From NCBI GenBank assembly GCA_025331125.1, contig JAOALB010000030.1, positions 1 through 64,000 on the forward strand: DNA of 64,000 nucleotides, written 5' to 3'. This document shows positions 44,169-55,675 of the stretch, piece after piece. How positions within the stretch are numbered: the stretch's first letter is position 1; each line of letters begins with the position of its first letter. This DNA is from Mycogone perniciosa. Its lineage: Eukaryota > Ascomycota > Sordariomycetes > Hypocreales > Hypocreaceae. Made by a program: the position numbers and the translations under genes. The notes beneath the pieces were generated by a model. That model was not told where the DNA came from. It saw only the letters and a program-made list of their open reading frames with translations, and did not search any database.

Positions 44169-44868
44169 TATATAGCTTTAAAAATATTTAAAATATTAAT
44201 TAAATATCCTATAACTTAATATAAAGGTTAATTTAAATATATTTAAAATTAATATTAATAAATTTAATAAAGCTAAATAATTACTTTAATATTAATTAAA
44301 TAATAGCTAAAAGTTAAATACAAAAAAGTAATATTATATTATTACTAATTCTTTTATACTCTATTATACTACTTTTATATATTTAAGTTTATATAAAAAT
44401 CTTTATTAAATAAATTTACTTAATATTTTTTAAATATTGTTAAAGTAATTTTTATATTAAAAGCTTATTAGTAAGGTTACTAAATGGGAAAAGGTTTTTA
44501 ATAGAAAATTATATTATTTTTAAAATAAATTAAAGTTATAAAGGCAGCTATAATAATAATTTAAATAAAAATTCATCTAGTAAACGTAAAAAAAGAAAAT
44601 ATTTATATATATTAAAAAGAGGGTAAATAAAGATAAAGGACTTAAAATAAGTTTATATATATATAATAGTTATAAAAAAGTATAGAGAACTATAATAAAT
44701 AAATAAAGGAATAAAGAGGGAATAGTTAATACTTACTTATTTTATAATACTATTATTTAAAAAAGGTAAAGGCTATAAAAATATTGTAAATTATAAAAAA
44801 TAATACTAATATATATAGGAAAAGGCGCGCTTATTATATTATTTAAATAAAGAGTTAAAAGGGGGGGT
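44169..44868. other. AT-rich relic right of the nested retrotransposons
   Basis: Heavily A/T-rich, no frame. It ends in the purine tract aaaagggggggta at about 44858-44869, which looks like the polypurine tract of yet another retrotransposon in + orientation. Confidence 0.45.
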
Positions 44869-45160
44869 ATAATACCTATTATCTGGCCTTAATCCCAGTG
44901 CTTTTAAGGTTAAAGGAGGGGTGCGGTTTATTTACAGCGCTTTAGTATCAAAGACCAGATAAAACAGTAGCGGAAATATAGATAGGGCTATCTAGTCTAT
45001 AGGAAACAGTAGCCGGCCAATACAGACAATAAAGGGCCAGGGCGGCAAAACCTCGGGCAAGTTCAATGACTAGGGTGGGTTCCCCGTCCGCTCTCCCATA
45101 GTCAAGCTAATAAGAGGCAGATTAGTAGTCAGGTGGGTGACCACTGGCGAACACCGGCTG
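44869..45160 (+). repeat. Possible LTR of a third element
   Basis: Directly after the purine tract, sequence starting tataatacc is moderately G/C-rich and has no frame, as expected for a 3' LTR. There is no second copy in the window to confirm it, and the right boundary is a guess. Confidence 0.3.
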
Positions 45161-45238
45161 TTGTATGTTTTTGCTTTTTTGCTGATATGGTCTGCGGATA
45201 TCCTGTCAGTTGTGAGAGCATCTACGGAGTAGATAGAG

Positions 45239-45492
45239 TTGGATGTTTTCTATTTTTTGCATTTTAGCATGCTAAATTTAGAGTCCTGTACGAAGTACGA
45301 AGTAGCAGTTCCGTTTTTAGAGGACAATGAACCTCTGCGCTAGGCGATCTACCACCGTTTAGTCACCTGACCTCATAAACACAAACAAATCTTACATGTA
45401 TACGGAGTACTGCCTCCGTTTTATATGCAGGGCCAGCTCCGACGCCGGCAGCGTATGGCCCGTTACTAGGCTTACACCACTCTGCTAGTACT
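45239..45492 (+). repeat. Dispersed about 245-bp repeat, copy 2
   Basis: Collinear with 26879-27122. It contains several inserted tacgaagta/tacggagta motifs that copy 1 lacks. Confidence 0.7.
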
Positions 45493-47189
45493 TCGTACTG
45501 GCCAGCTTATTATTCTCCGTACGCTCAATCTATGAGTAAATGCGGAAACTATTTTGGCGTTACATTTCTAAATGCTACTAGCTTGTCTTTGGAACGGCAT
45601 TTAATATTGAATCGTTGATTGCGGGGGAGGTCCCTCGTACTTCGTATGCCTCAGCGTGATCACGCAGCCCAATTCTAGGCGACACGACTGCAGCATCAAC
45701 CCAAAACAAACCTTCATCCGAGATTTTGCTTCCTGTGGATACAATAGAGTGAAAGATGAATTTACCCTTGCAGTCATAGCCGTTTTTAGCTTCGGTGGCC
45801 TTTGATATGTCGGTCGGTATAGATAGTATCCAGAAGACTGGTTTCCGCGTCTAAGCCATCGTTATCTATGGCCATGGCCAGAGAGCAAAACAAGTCTTGC
45901 CTCGCGCCCCATTCTGAGGGACAGATTCTTCATTGACTATATATAAATTTGCAGATTTTAGAGTATTAGGCAGAGCAGGATCGCCGCCTATGAAAGTGCA
46001 GGTGCCTATACAGGGAAATGACTGCTGCCTACGAAAGCTCACCGCGCGACAACTAGCCGACGAAATGCATGACAAAAGGCAACTCAAATTAAGACACTAT
46101 TTGCAATAAATAATCTACTTAAACGCCCGAGATCGCCTTTATGCGCCCGAAAGAGCAAAAAATTATGATAGTGATGTTGCATTAAGGGAATAAGCGGGAT
46201 AAGCTGGCCCGCTCAGCACTTGTCCGTGAACTCCGGAACATGCTGGCAAAGCGCATCCCCGTATTTGACCCCCCTCAGTCGTGGAATATTCTCTGACATA
46301 ATGGCGTCTTCTAAATACTACGTGATGTAGCATTCACAGCAAGGCGATGTAGAGGATCGCGTGACCGCTTCAATTTCTTATGTCGATCCGGAGTCACTAT
46401 GACCAAGCCCTGAATTTGTCCGTTGAACCAATATGCAAGGACCAGTCAGTCTAAGTGCTCTGCTAGAATGATTCCATCCTTCCGGGCAAAATTTGTCTCA
46501 AGTTTGGGTTTAACTAGGATGCTTGAAGTTGAGTATAAGCTATCAGTTGCTGTGGCGCGTATCCTAGTGAAATCCTTGACTCGTGCTGCGAAATTGCGGA
46601 GGTGAGGTTTCAGAGAAGGATTTTGTACATCGCATCTCGTAAATTATATGGGGTTGCTTTCTACTTCCCCACACACCTGAGAACCTGTCAGAGGGGAAAT
46701 GCTACTCAAAAATTTTACCCAGGTATAGAAATGCAATTCTACTGGATGCCTCAATGATATAAAAACTGCTTTATTTTTATTCTCTGGTGTGCCTTATGCC
46801 TTCTGCCGATTTTGGCCTGTTTGTGGCGACATTATGTGATGATATACGAAGTATACGCTTATGGATGCGATGACACGCTGCAATGTGACGATGTGCTTAC
46901 GAACAAGTGTAAATGTGACGATACGCTTATGGCCCAGGTTGGATTCGTGCACGAAAGTAACAGAAATAGCAATGGGAGCCACGGGGAATTACTGATACTG
47001 ACTTGATAAATGAAAGTCTAGAAGTGCCAAAACCGGGGGGCTTTTGTCACTTGGTAGTCGGCGATATAATATAACTAGATTGCTTATCCCTTCGCCTTAC
47101 CCAATGGTCACCCAGTCAGTTCATCAGAGTCGCAGGCACAAGACGGGTAGAAAGAAATAAAGCAGCAAAGAAGGACTGCAATAATCACA
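45493..47189. other. 1.7-kb stretch without supported genes
   Basis: On the - strand a frame at about 45790-45650 reads KNGYDCKGKFIFHSIVSTGS and continues about 25 further codons without a stop; it looks like an old coding fragment, family not recognised. Around 46848-46936 imperfect repeats of an about 36-bp unit (aatgtgacgat..gcttatg) occur. The last 100 bp form the 5' leader of the MFS gene. Confidence 0.4.
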
Positions 47190-49307
47190 ATGGCCGCCGA
47201 AAAAGAGCCTGTTGAGATGACCAGCCAGCATCCTCCATCATACATACCTCCGGGCAAAAACGACCACGACGATTACTCTGAAGATGTTGGTACCTACGAG
47301 TATCGTATCTTCAAAGAAATGACCCGCCCGGATGATTCATATACGCCTGAAGGCGTCTATTGGGCGGATCTGCCATGGATGGAACGAGCGCGCTTCGTCT
47401 TGCACGCTGATCGCACGATTGCCTCGCAGGAACTTCGCACTTTTGGCAGCACAATCAAGAATCCGCTGTCGCTGCTATCCTGGTTTGCCAGTAATTCTGT
47501 GATCCCTGGCGCTGGCCTGGGGCTTGAGGGTTATGTGATTTTCTCTATCGGCATCTTGCAACCGCTTTTTGAGCATGTCTGGCCTGAGTGCTGGTCTACA
47601 TATGAGGTGTGCAGCAAGAATTGGGTGGCCAGCGTTACCTACCTCGAAGTCATTGGCTTTCTGGTTGGGGGGTTAACTATAGGAGTAAGTCCCAGACCTT
47701 ACTCAGTCTTCTCCAGCATCTCCTCTCCCCTTTCCTAACATACTGATTCCTTCTTTATTTTACATACACCAAACTTCATCTATCACTTCATAGCCTCCTC
47801 AGCGAAGGTATTAATATGCTAACCTAATATCCTTTAGGTCATTGGTGACTGGATGGGCCGCCGCTTTGGCCTTATCCAAGACGCTGTTCTTATGTTGGTC
47901 AGTCTTATTATGCTCACTGCCAGCTGGGGCCTTACCCTTCAGGGCTGGGTTATCTGCTATGCCTTGTCCCTCTTCGTATTCAGCATTGGCCTTGGTGGAG
48001 AGCATCCTGTCACTGTCACCTCATCTCTTGAGGGGGCTATGAATGCTGGGAAGATCTCTGCCCGCGACGACCGTCTCCACCGTGGCCGCAGCGTCACCAA
48101 TGCCTTTCTACTTCAGGGGTGGGGTCAATTCTTCAACCAACTCCTCCTAATCATTCTCCTCCTCATCTTCAACAAGGGCTCCGGCAACCCCCCTTATTCC
48201 GACTTTGTCGCCCAGTTTGTCTACCGCCTCTCCTTTGCCTTCCCTGCTCTTTTCACCCTCTGGATGGTTTACTACCGTATCTGGAAGATGCCCCATGCTT
48301 CGAGGCAGCTTACTGCGGCTAAGAACCGTCTCAACGTTACTGGCTATGACTTTAAGGCCTTGGGCTACTGCTATACCCACTTCGGCGGCCGTCTAATTGC
48401 AACTGCCGGTGCATGGTTCTGCAGTGACGTTTTCTTTTATGGCAACAAGCTCTTTCAAGGGCAGTTCATCCAAGTTATCTCTGATAACCCTAACTCCCTT
48501 ATGACCAGTTGGACCTGGAACCTGGTCAACAGCTCGGTTGCTTTGTGCGGCTATTACTTTGCTACTTTCTTTATGGATAATAGGCTGTATGGCCGAAAGA
48601 AGATGCAGCTGATTGGCTTCTTTATGTGTTTCCTTATGTTCATTATCCCTGCGTTCAAATATGACTACTTTACAAGCCCAGCTGGCATTCGCGCCTTCCA
48701 GGCCCTGTACTTCCTGTCCTCTTTCTTTGGACAGTTTGGTCCTAACTGCGTGACCTTTATCGTTGGTGGAGAGGTCTACCCGACTTCAATCCGCGCTACT
48801 GCTCATGGCTTCTCCACTGCGGTTGGCAAGGTTGGCGCGCTATTTGCCTCAGTTCTTTACAACTACATCGATACGCAAACCAAGTTCCACATTGTCCCGT
48901 GGTTCGGCCTGGCTGGCATGATCCTTACCTTCATCTTCTTACCGGATACTACTGGTCTTGACCTCAAGGAGCAAGAGCGTCGCTGGAACTATATCCGAGA
49001 GGGTAAGGCTCACGAATACCACGGGACCGCTGTCCACCCCAAGCATCTCAGCCGATGGGAGCGCCTGCGTGGCCTTGACAAATCATACAACCCAGACCTC
49101 GACTGGAAGGCCAAGATTGCCGACATTCGTGCCGAGTGGGAGAGGGCTCAGATTGAAAAGGAGCTGGAGGGAATTAGCAGCGACAGCGTGCTTGAAGACG
49201 ACGATTTCTCACAGGAAATGCACGAGTATCTCAAGCGGTCCAGCCCACCAAGCGTCAACCAGCGCGGGGTCCTAGTTGAGATGACAGTGGTTAATGAATC
49301 GAAGTGA
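47190..49307 (+). CDS. MFS transporter, phosphate:H+ symporter type
   Basis: Two exons, 47190-47684 and 47838-49307, joined in phase 0 across a 153-nt intron (gtaagt...gctaac...tttag), give 654 residues. The join completes the MFS signature around GDWMGRRFG. Further hallmarks of the PHS family (TC 2.A.1.9; phosphate and glycerophosphodiester permeases) are GKISARDDRLHRGRSVTNAF, GWGQFFNQLLLII, FGPNCVTFIVGGEVYPTSIR and TAHGFSTAVGKVGA. About 12 membrane spans are expected. The N-terminus (about 110 residues before the first span) and the C-terminal 100 residues are cytosolic and charged. The cargo cannot be told from sequence; inorganic phosphate or a phospho-compound is the best guess. It is the first intact gene after the AT-rich block. 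Confidence 0.85.
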
Positions 49308-50120
49308 GCGAAGGATTGTTAGAGTCTTGGCTTTGGCTCCGAGAGACTAGCCAACTAACCCTGCATAGGCGAGAGCACAAAAGGTTCAGCTAGAAGGAGG
49401 TTTGCATACACCCAGGGCAATGATGATATATAGTGAAAGTTATTTCCATAGATAGTTCATATTGTATATAGAGAATAAAATGGACGTCCAGGTTATACTA
49501 ATGAGGATCTAAGCTCATGGCTGGTTATCTGATGACGCGTTACTGTGGGCCTCAGGCTGGTCAGCTGAAGACGCCTTGGAGAATTAGGGGCAGCCCAAGG
49601 GCTACGGCTGGTTTGGGGGCGATAATTATTATACCTGTTGTTGTAATAGACAACCGGCAGTTGAATTCACGTACTCCGTACTCCGTAGATAATGGTCGAT
49701 GTAAAATCCCAACAGGACGTGTGAGCATGTTTACTTTTTCTGTTCATCGATGCTAATATACGAGCAGCACTTTCTCCCCTTATAACCCATGTCCTACCTA
49801 TCCCACGTGATAATTGGCGTAAGCTTGGCAAATGTGATAATCTGTTAAACCGTGAGCCACTTTCCATTTGTACGAGTACGGAATTTGTAGGGGGAAATGG
49901 CGGCGCCGATCGCCCAGGTGCGCCAATCATTCATCCTGATGGTCACCATGTGTCCAGACTTCAAATTCTCAAGCTGGCGAAATTTGCCGCTTTTATCTGT
50001 ATGACCGGGTGAGATTTAAACCTCTCGTTGTCCTTCGTCCTTGCAACCTCAAGTTCCAAGGGCGATCTTACATCAAAAACACACTGCATATCACATATCA
50101 CGATACCACATTGCCCATAC
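49308..50120. promoter_or_regulatory. Intergenic region between two transporter genes
   Basis: Holds the 3' end of the MFS gene and the promoter of the next gene. A tactccgtactccgta double motif is at about 49672-49687 and a cacgtg box at about 49805. No gene recognised. Confidence 0.4.
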
Positions 50121-52362
50121 ATGGAAGGGGGAAACATGACGGAAGACCCCGGCACAAGTCAGATCTCCGACTGGCGATCCATTGTAACGCTCATTGTTTT
50201 CGTCCTGACCAGTGAGTTCATAGCCGCTGCATAACCGAATTTTGCCCACCTCACTAGGCCGCAAATAACACCAATGCGTTTGAACAGATGTCAATGTGCT
50301 CTTCCCATTCCATATTCCCATTTATGTCCCTCGAAAGCTCTGGACTGCATTCCTCAATAGCTTAACTTACCTTCGAATCATATCGCCAAGGAAAGTCGAC
50401 TTACAAGATGATCAGAATGAGAGGGCCAAGGCCTTTGTGCGGTTCAATTTCCCCATGAACTCTGTGACGGCGCCGCTGCTGGCGGACCTTTTCTTACTTG
50501 CCATCCTGGCTATTGGGCGCAAAGAAATACACGACGGTGTCCTCGGGTCTGACAACATTTTCCCCATCGACATTATGGCCTTCTTCCTCACGTTAGCGTA
50601 TATCGCCATCTCCATAGATGCCTCTGGCCTAATTAGATACCTTGCGTTGAAGGTGCTTCAATGGGGAGGGAGCGTTGGGCATAGGCTCTTTTTCTACCTC
50701 TACTGTTTCTTCTTTATTCTAGGGGGCTTCATCGGCAACGATCCTATCATCCTATCCGGTACAGCCTTTCTCGCATATATAACTCGAATCTCAAGCAACA
50801 TCGTCCACCCTCAAGCTTGGATTTATACACAATTCGCGATTGCAAACATTGCTTCAGCTATCCTGGTCTCTTCAAACCCGGCAAATCTCGTTCTTGCCGG
50901 CGCTTTCAGCATCAAGTTTATCGATTATACGGCAAACATGATCGTCCCTGTTGTTATTACTGCTATCATCCTCTTCCCATGCCTGTTATACATGGTCTTC
51001 GCCAATGACTCTCTTATTCCATATTCGATCATACTGCATCAGCTCCCCGAGGAGGTTAGAGACAAAAAACCTATCAATCCGAATATTCCTAAAGCTAGGG
51101 GATCTGTCCAAGAGAGTGAAGCTTCACATGGTGAACAACAGACGGGTCTCTCACTCGAAGAGATTATGAACCCCTTCCTGGATAAGGCGAGTGCCGCTTT
51201 TGGAACCGGCATTATGATGGTGACACTCATCACCGTGCTGGTACTGAATGCGGTTTTCACGGGTGCCGAGCCCCATCCTGTCTTCTGGGTGAGCTTACCG
51301 GCCGCATTTGTCACGTTCTGTTGGGATCTTGCGTGTGGGTGGTATCATAGAGAGGAGACGCGCCAGATAGCCCGAACGGGTCGGCGGGATATGGAAGATG
51401 TTCGAGCCAATCAAACAATTCAAGAAGACAACAGAGGTGAGAGCGATCGGGACCCTATCGCCATTGAACTAGTTCTGGTCAACGCTCGCGTAAATGAAGT
51501 CGCTGCAGATGGAATCGTTATCGCAGAAGCAGACAACCAAACAGCCCGAACCGTCACAGTCACGGACAAGGATGAGACCATACAATTCTCCTCTGGAATC
51601 TTTATTTCCGCCATCCAACCAACTATCGGCACCTTGTCAAGTGGGCAGGTGGAGGCAACGAAGCCGTTGTCTCAAGATTCGGCCTCCCAACAAGCCCGTG
51701 GACCAACAACGCTGGCATCCATGGCTCGCGATGCATTCAGATGGCTCCAAGAGACTTTCCCCACGGCTACGGCTGTGGTTACTCACCTGCCACTCCCTCT
51801 GGTACCGTTTGCTTTCTCCATGTTCATTCTAGTTCAAGCCCTAGTGAACAAGGGCTGGGTGCGTGTATTTGCGTACGGATGGGATCATTGGGCAAGTAGG
51901 ACAGGGACCATTGGAGCGATTGGAGGCATGGGATTCTTATCTGTGATACTGTGCAATGTGAGTTACAGCTTGAACTTCCGGGCTCTATCTGGTGAACAGC
52001 TAACCACTAACCGTGAGTAGTTTTCGGGTACAAACATCGGCACCACCATCCTCTTATCCCGCGTTATACAAACGTGGGCAGAGCTTCATGCCGACAAGGC
52101 GCCCATCAGCAACCGGACATTCTGGGCAACAGTCTACAGTATGGCACTTGGAGTCAACTACGGTGCATTCAGTACCACCTTCAGCGCATCACTTGCAGGA
52201 CTCTTATGGCGCGACATTCTCTCTAGAAAGCATATTCATGTGCGGAGGCGTGAATTTGCACGCGTGAACCTTCCCATTATTTCCATTTCGATGATCGTTG
52301 GCTGTCTTGTGTTGATTGGCGAAGTATATATTACTAGGGATAATACCCCTTATAGTACATAG
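50121..52362 (+). CDS. ArsB/CitT-type anion permease
   Basis: Three exons: 50121-50211, 50288-51957, 52021-52362 (introns of 76 and 63 nt, GT-AG, second with a gctaac branch site), 700 residues. The second intron splits the motif that reads VILCN at the end of exon 2 and FSGTNIGTTILLSRV at the start of exon 3, typical of the ion-transporter (IT) superfamily (arsenite permease ArsB, citrate and dicarboxylate transporters). Other family pieces are GGFIGNDPIILSGTAFLAYI, ANIASAILVSSNPANLVLAG and the final span SISMIVGCLVLIG. About 11-12 spans are expected. A long hydrophilic loop (about residues 370-520) is probably cytosolic. Substrate unknown: arsenite, citrate or a dicarboxylate are possible. 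The gene ends 225 bp before POP3, tail to tail. Confidence 0.82.
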
Positions 52363-52587
52363 CCTTTAGGCGACGGTTGAAATGGGGCTTGACGATTTAT
52401 GAAGATTACAGATGAATGAAGAAGGGGGTTGGCCCTCAGTTCTCCTTACAAATCCCAAATCGCAATCCAAGGCTTTAAGCAACCAACGGACATCATGTTG
52501 TAGATTTGTCCCAATAATTCGATTACTTCACGCATCTAAGCAAATATGTCTCCATATTGTCCCATATTCCAAGGTATGGTCATCCCG

Positions 52588-53472
52588 TCAACCCAGCTTC
52601 ACACGTTTAGGCCCAACAGTGGTTTCCATTGAGCCGATTTGTGTTATCCGATACTGAAAGGCTTGCTTTTCATCCAGCCAAGGTACTTTGATTGGGGCTA
52701 CGTGCTTTTGGACGAAGTCTAGCAAGACATCTGCTCCTGGTGTGTTGCGTGCAATTGCGATAGACGAGACTCTCGAAAGTCCGAGAGTGCTGCCCAGTCT
52801 CTCAGAACAAGGCTTTGAGAACCCAACAAGTCTAATCTTCTCATTTTCAGGAAGACTTTTGGATGCCACTCCAACCATTTGGGGAAAGTGACAGTTGAAT
52901 GCGGATGACTGGTTTCCACGTGCCACAAAAACCATGGAGTAGGGGTTGCTGGAATCGTGGTCCTCTGAGCGTGAAGTTTCCTGGGAGCACCCTGAGAGAG
53001 TTTCTAGATTCTTGGTGATGGAGTTAAAGCCGACGTCGACGTTGGTGCTGATCGCTGGTTTGGGCGGCGGTGGAATTTTCGTGGCAGGTGAAGATTCTGT
53101 GTCCTTGGCCAATGTCTTTTTGTCCCGCTTAGCTGCTCGTTTTCCCTTTGAAGGCTTGGTATGAGTTCGGCGATGTTGACCAATTGGACTCAGAAGACTG
53201 ATTGGTTATCGATTAGCATGCATACTCGGTCATATCGAGTCGAGTTGTGAGGTGAATGGCGATGTTATAATTCTGGCACAGTGGTAACATACTTGCAGAG
53301 GAGCTCGAGAATCGTGTCCTGGTCATCTGATGAGATTTCTGGCCTAAAATGAAGATGAGCGGAAAGCGGCAGACAGTGCGGGTGGTGAGATGTACCATGA
53401 TGTTGCTGAGAAGGGTGTATCGAGATGATGGACAAGCTTTTTGCGCCCGGGAGGCTGGACTGGAGTGGCCAT
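52588..53472 (-). CDS. POP3: RNase P / RNase MRP protein subunit Pop3
   Basis: Three exons on the - strand: 53472-53396, 53343-53293, 53197-52588, giving 245 residues from MATPVQPPGRKKLV. Introns are 52 and 95 nt with good GT-AG ends, and phases match. Pop3 (PF08228) is a small subunit of the nuclear ribonucleoproteins that process the 5' ends of tRNAs and pre-rRNA. Family features are the basic linker after LLSPIGQHRRTHTKPSKGKR, NPYSMVFVARG near residue 130, LGLSRVSSIAIA, and the C-terminal VPWLDEKQAFQY followed by TTVG. It is divergent from the large protease gene, with 2.2 kb between the starts. Confidence 0.85.
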
Positions 53473-54403
53473 GTTGCGGCAGCTTATGAAAGAAAGCGGG
53501 CAGAGAGTAAAAGGAGGCTATAGTTGTCTTGGGTATCGTATCTTCTTGGTTGGGTTCAGAGGAAAGCGTTATCTTGCGAGAGAATTACGAATTGTTTGAG
53601 TGAGATGCGATGAGATGAGATGAAGAAAAGAAGTTGCAGCAGTATACTCCGTACGGAGCCACACAGTGCGACGCGAAGAATTCTTGCTCAAAGTGCATTA
53701 TCTAATACTTATCGCAGCATAATGGTGGGTCGCACAGATGTGGAGCTGTCATGGCCACCGACCTGCAAGGGCCGGATTCCGGAATCAAGGAGGAGAAGAA
53801 AACCGGGAACTGGTGCAAAAAGCCACAAGACGAAGACGGGAAATGGAGGTCTGGCATCCACTTTAGACGCCCGCTCCGGGGAGGCCACCCGGAGACCAGC
53901 ATCGGCCGGATCTCGACGCCTTGAAGTTTTGAGATGGCGATTACAGGGCACCACAGGCTATGACAGGCTACGATAGGCCATGACAGGCCATGACAAGGCT
54001 TCGTCAGCGATGGCCTTTGTACCTGACCAGTACTTCGAATCACCTGATGCGCCGCGAGAAATAAATAGGGTGAGGACTGCCACTCGGGGGGTAAAGATAT
54101 CAAGTAGATATGTATTATGTATGCGAAGTACTTCGTAGATAGGGCATCAACAGACTGCTGCTGGTTTTCAACCCTGTATTTTGTACGGAGTGTTACGGGA
54201 TGACGCAATGGTTGGGTTTTCAGCTCCCATCCGATTATTGACGCCTCTTTTCTTCCAGAACAAAGAATGGCTTTAGTGTCACCAAGGCTCACCCATATCA
54301 ATACAGCAAGCCGTCTTCCCGATATTGATGAATGAATCTGAGTCTTGCTGCAGTGTGTGAGTATAATAAAATTTGAACACGGCTTAACAAATAGATACTG
54401 TAT

Positions 54404-54422
54404 CTACCTACCTACCTACCTA
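54404..54422 (+). repeat. (CTAC)n microsatellite
   Basis: Nearly five units of ctac in the region upstream of the protease gene. Confidence 0.85.
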
Positions 54423-54518
54423 TGTCTGGACTGTAGCCTTTCGGACCATTCCACCAGTCAAGTAGCCCAGAGATCACGGACTTGCTGCCAGCCAACCATG
54501 GTGCTCTCCCACCCCACC

Positions 54519-54546
54519 ACTCACTCACTCACTCACTCACTCACTC
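54519..54546 (+). repeat. (TCAC)n microsatellite
   Basis: About seven units of the tetranucleotide actc, shortly after the ctac repeat. Confidence 0.85.
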
Positions 54547-55675
54547 CTTTGTCCTCCTCCCTCCATAAAGTTGGAACAAAACAACTGCATTTCCTGGGAT
54601 GCGCGCTGCTTTCCGCCCGTCTTCTCGTTGATTCCGAATTCGCCAGCCGCTATCGTCCGACGTCCAGAAAAGTCCCGTCTGTTCTGTGCATTTCCACCTT
54701 TGGCCGCGAAAGGCGCTCCGCATCCCGTTCAACGCTTCTCAGCTCCACCATGGTTAAGACCGAGGCGTTTGCCTGATAGGACGCACACAGTGACTGTCCA
54801 TACATACATGCTCGTACAGTCGAGTCGTCACCACGCTGGAATCACTCCCTCCCCGCTCGTGCCTCGGACACCCCTACGCCCAGCGTAGATATAAAGTGAG
54901 AGCAGTCAACTTTCAAAGGCCACTACTTCAGACGCAGCACGGCACTTGATCTACACGGGCTCGCAGCTCGCAGCTCGCAGGCCCCGTCACGCTCACATCT
55001 CTGCCCAGAGGTAGGTATTATTGCAGCTCTGCCACCATTCCGCTTCTTTCATCAGGTAGGTAGGTAAAGAGCCCTGCCCTGCGCATCTGGCAACTCCGCT
55101 CTAATAATAGACAGGCCTTTGATGGCAGTTCCGTCGTGGCCACAAATATCATTCCGGTGTCCTTTGGGCCTTGCAGCTACCTGTTGTGGCATAGGTAGGG
55201 AGCTACCTTTGCGCCTAGCAGTCGACAGGGTCTTGATCCGCCCGCACCGCGTACTGCGCTAACAGCAAGGTGAGGCTTCCCGTTCTGTTTCTCCTCCCCC
55301 ACCATTAAGCACCCATTGCCACCACCACTAGTTACAGCTACCCCTCGCCTAGTTCCACACAAGCACCAGTGCGCGTCCTCCATACCCGCTTCCCCAAATC
55401 TTCACGACATCGCAGGGTTTCCACGGTTTTTGTATCATCACCTCATTCACCCGTTCGTCGGCTGGCTGTGTGCGCGCGTGCGTGTGTGTATAGTTACGAC
55501 CAGCAGCCTGCCTTGTTATCGTCTTCTCTCCCCGCACTCAATCTCGCGGCCGCCCGGCAGTCGTATTAACTACACATGTTAATTTTCTATAGCTGCCGCC
55601 CGGACGGCCCTCGCGTCGTCGTGACGTCTCTGGACCTCCAGGCTTCGTGCTCCCACACCCCTCTGCACCAGCCAG

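Larger units (their letters stand above)
53473..55675. promoter_or_regulatory. 2.2-kb divergent region between POP3 and the protease gene
   Basis: Holds both promoters and a long 5' leader for the protease gene. Visible are short tandem repeats of tgacaggc (53955-53995), the microsatellites at 54404 and 54519, three tcgcagc units near 54963, and several tacggagta/tacttcgta motifs. From about 54900 the sequence is C/T-rich, as in fungal 5' leaders; a leader intron is possible. Open frames on both strands are low-complexity and not called. Confidence 0.45.

Noticed and set aside
46848..46936. CRISPR-like array
   Set aside because: Repeats are imperfect, contiguous and lack spacers of uniform length; the organism is eukaryotic.
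53702..54301. 199-codon open frame (-) upstream of POP3
   Set aside because: Starts in repeat-like DNA, has no recognisable domain and overlaps the region expected to hold two promoters.
54345..54776. 143-codon open frame (+) before the protease gene
   Set aside because: Consists largely of translated microsatellites and C/T-rich leader sequence.
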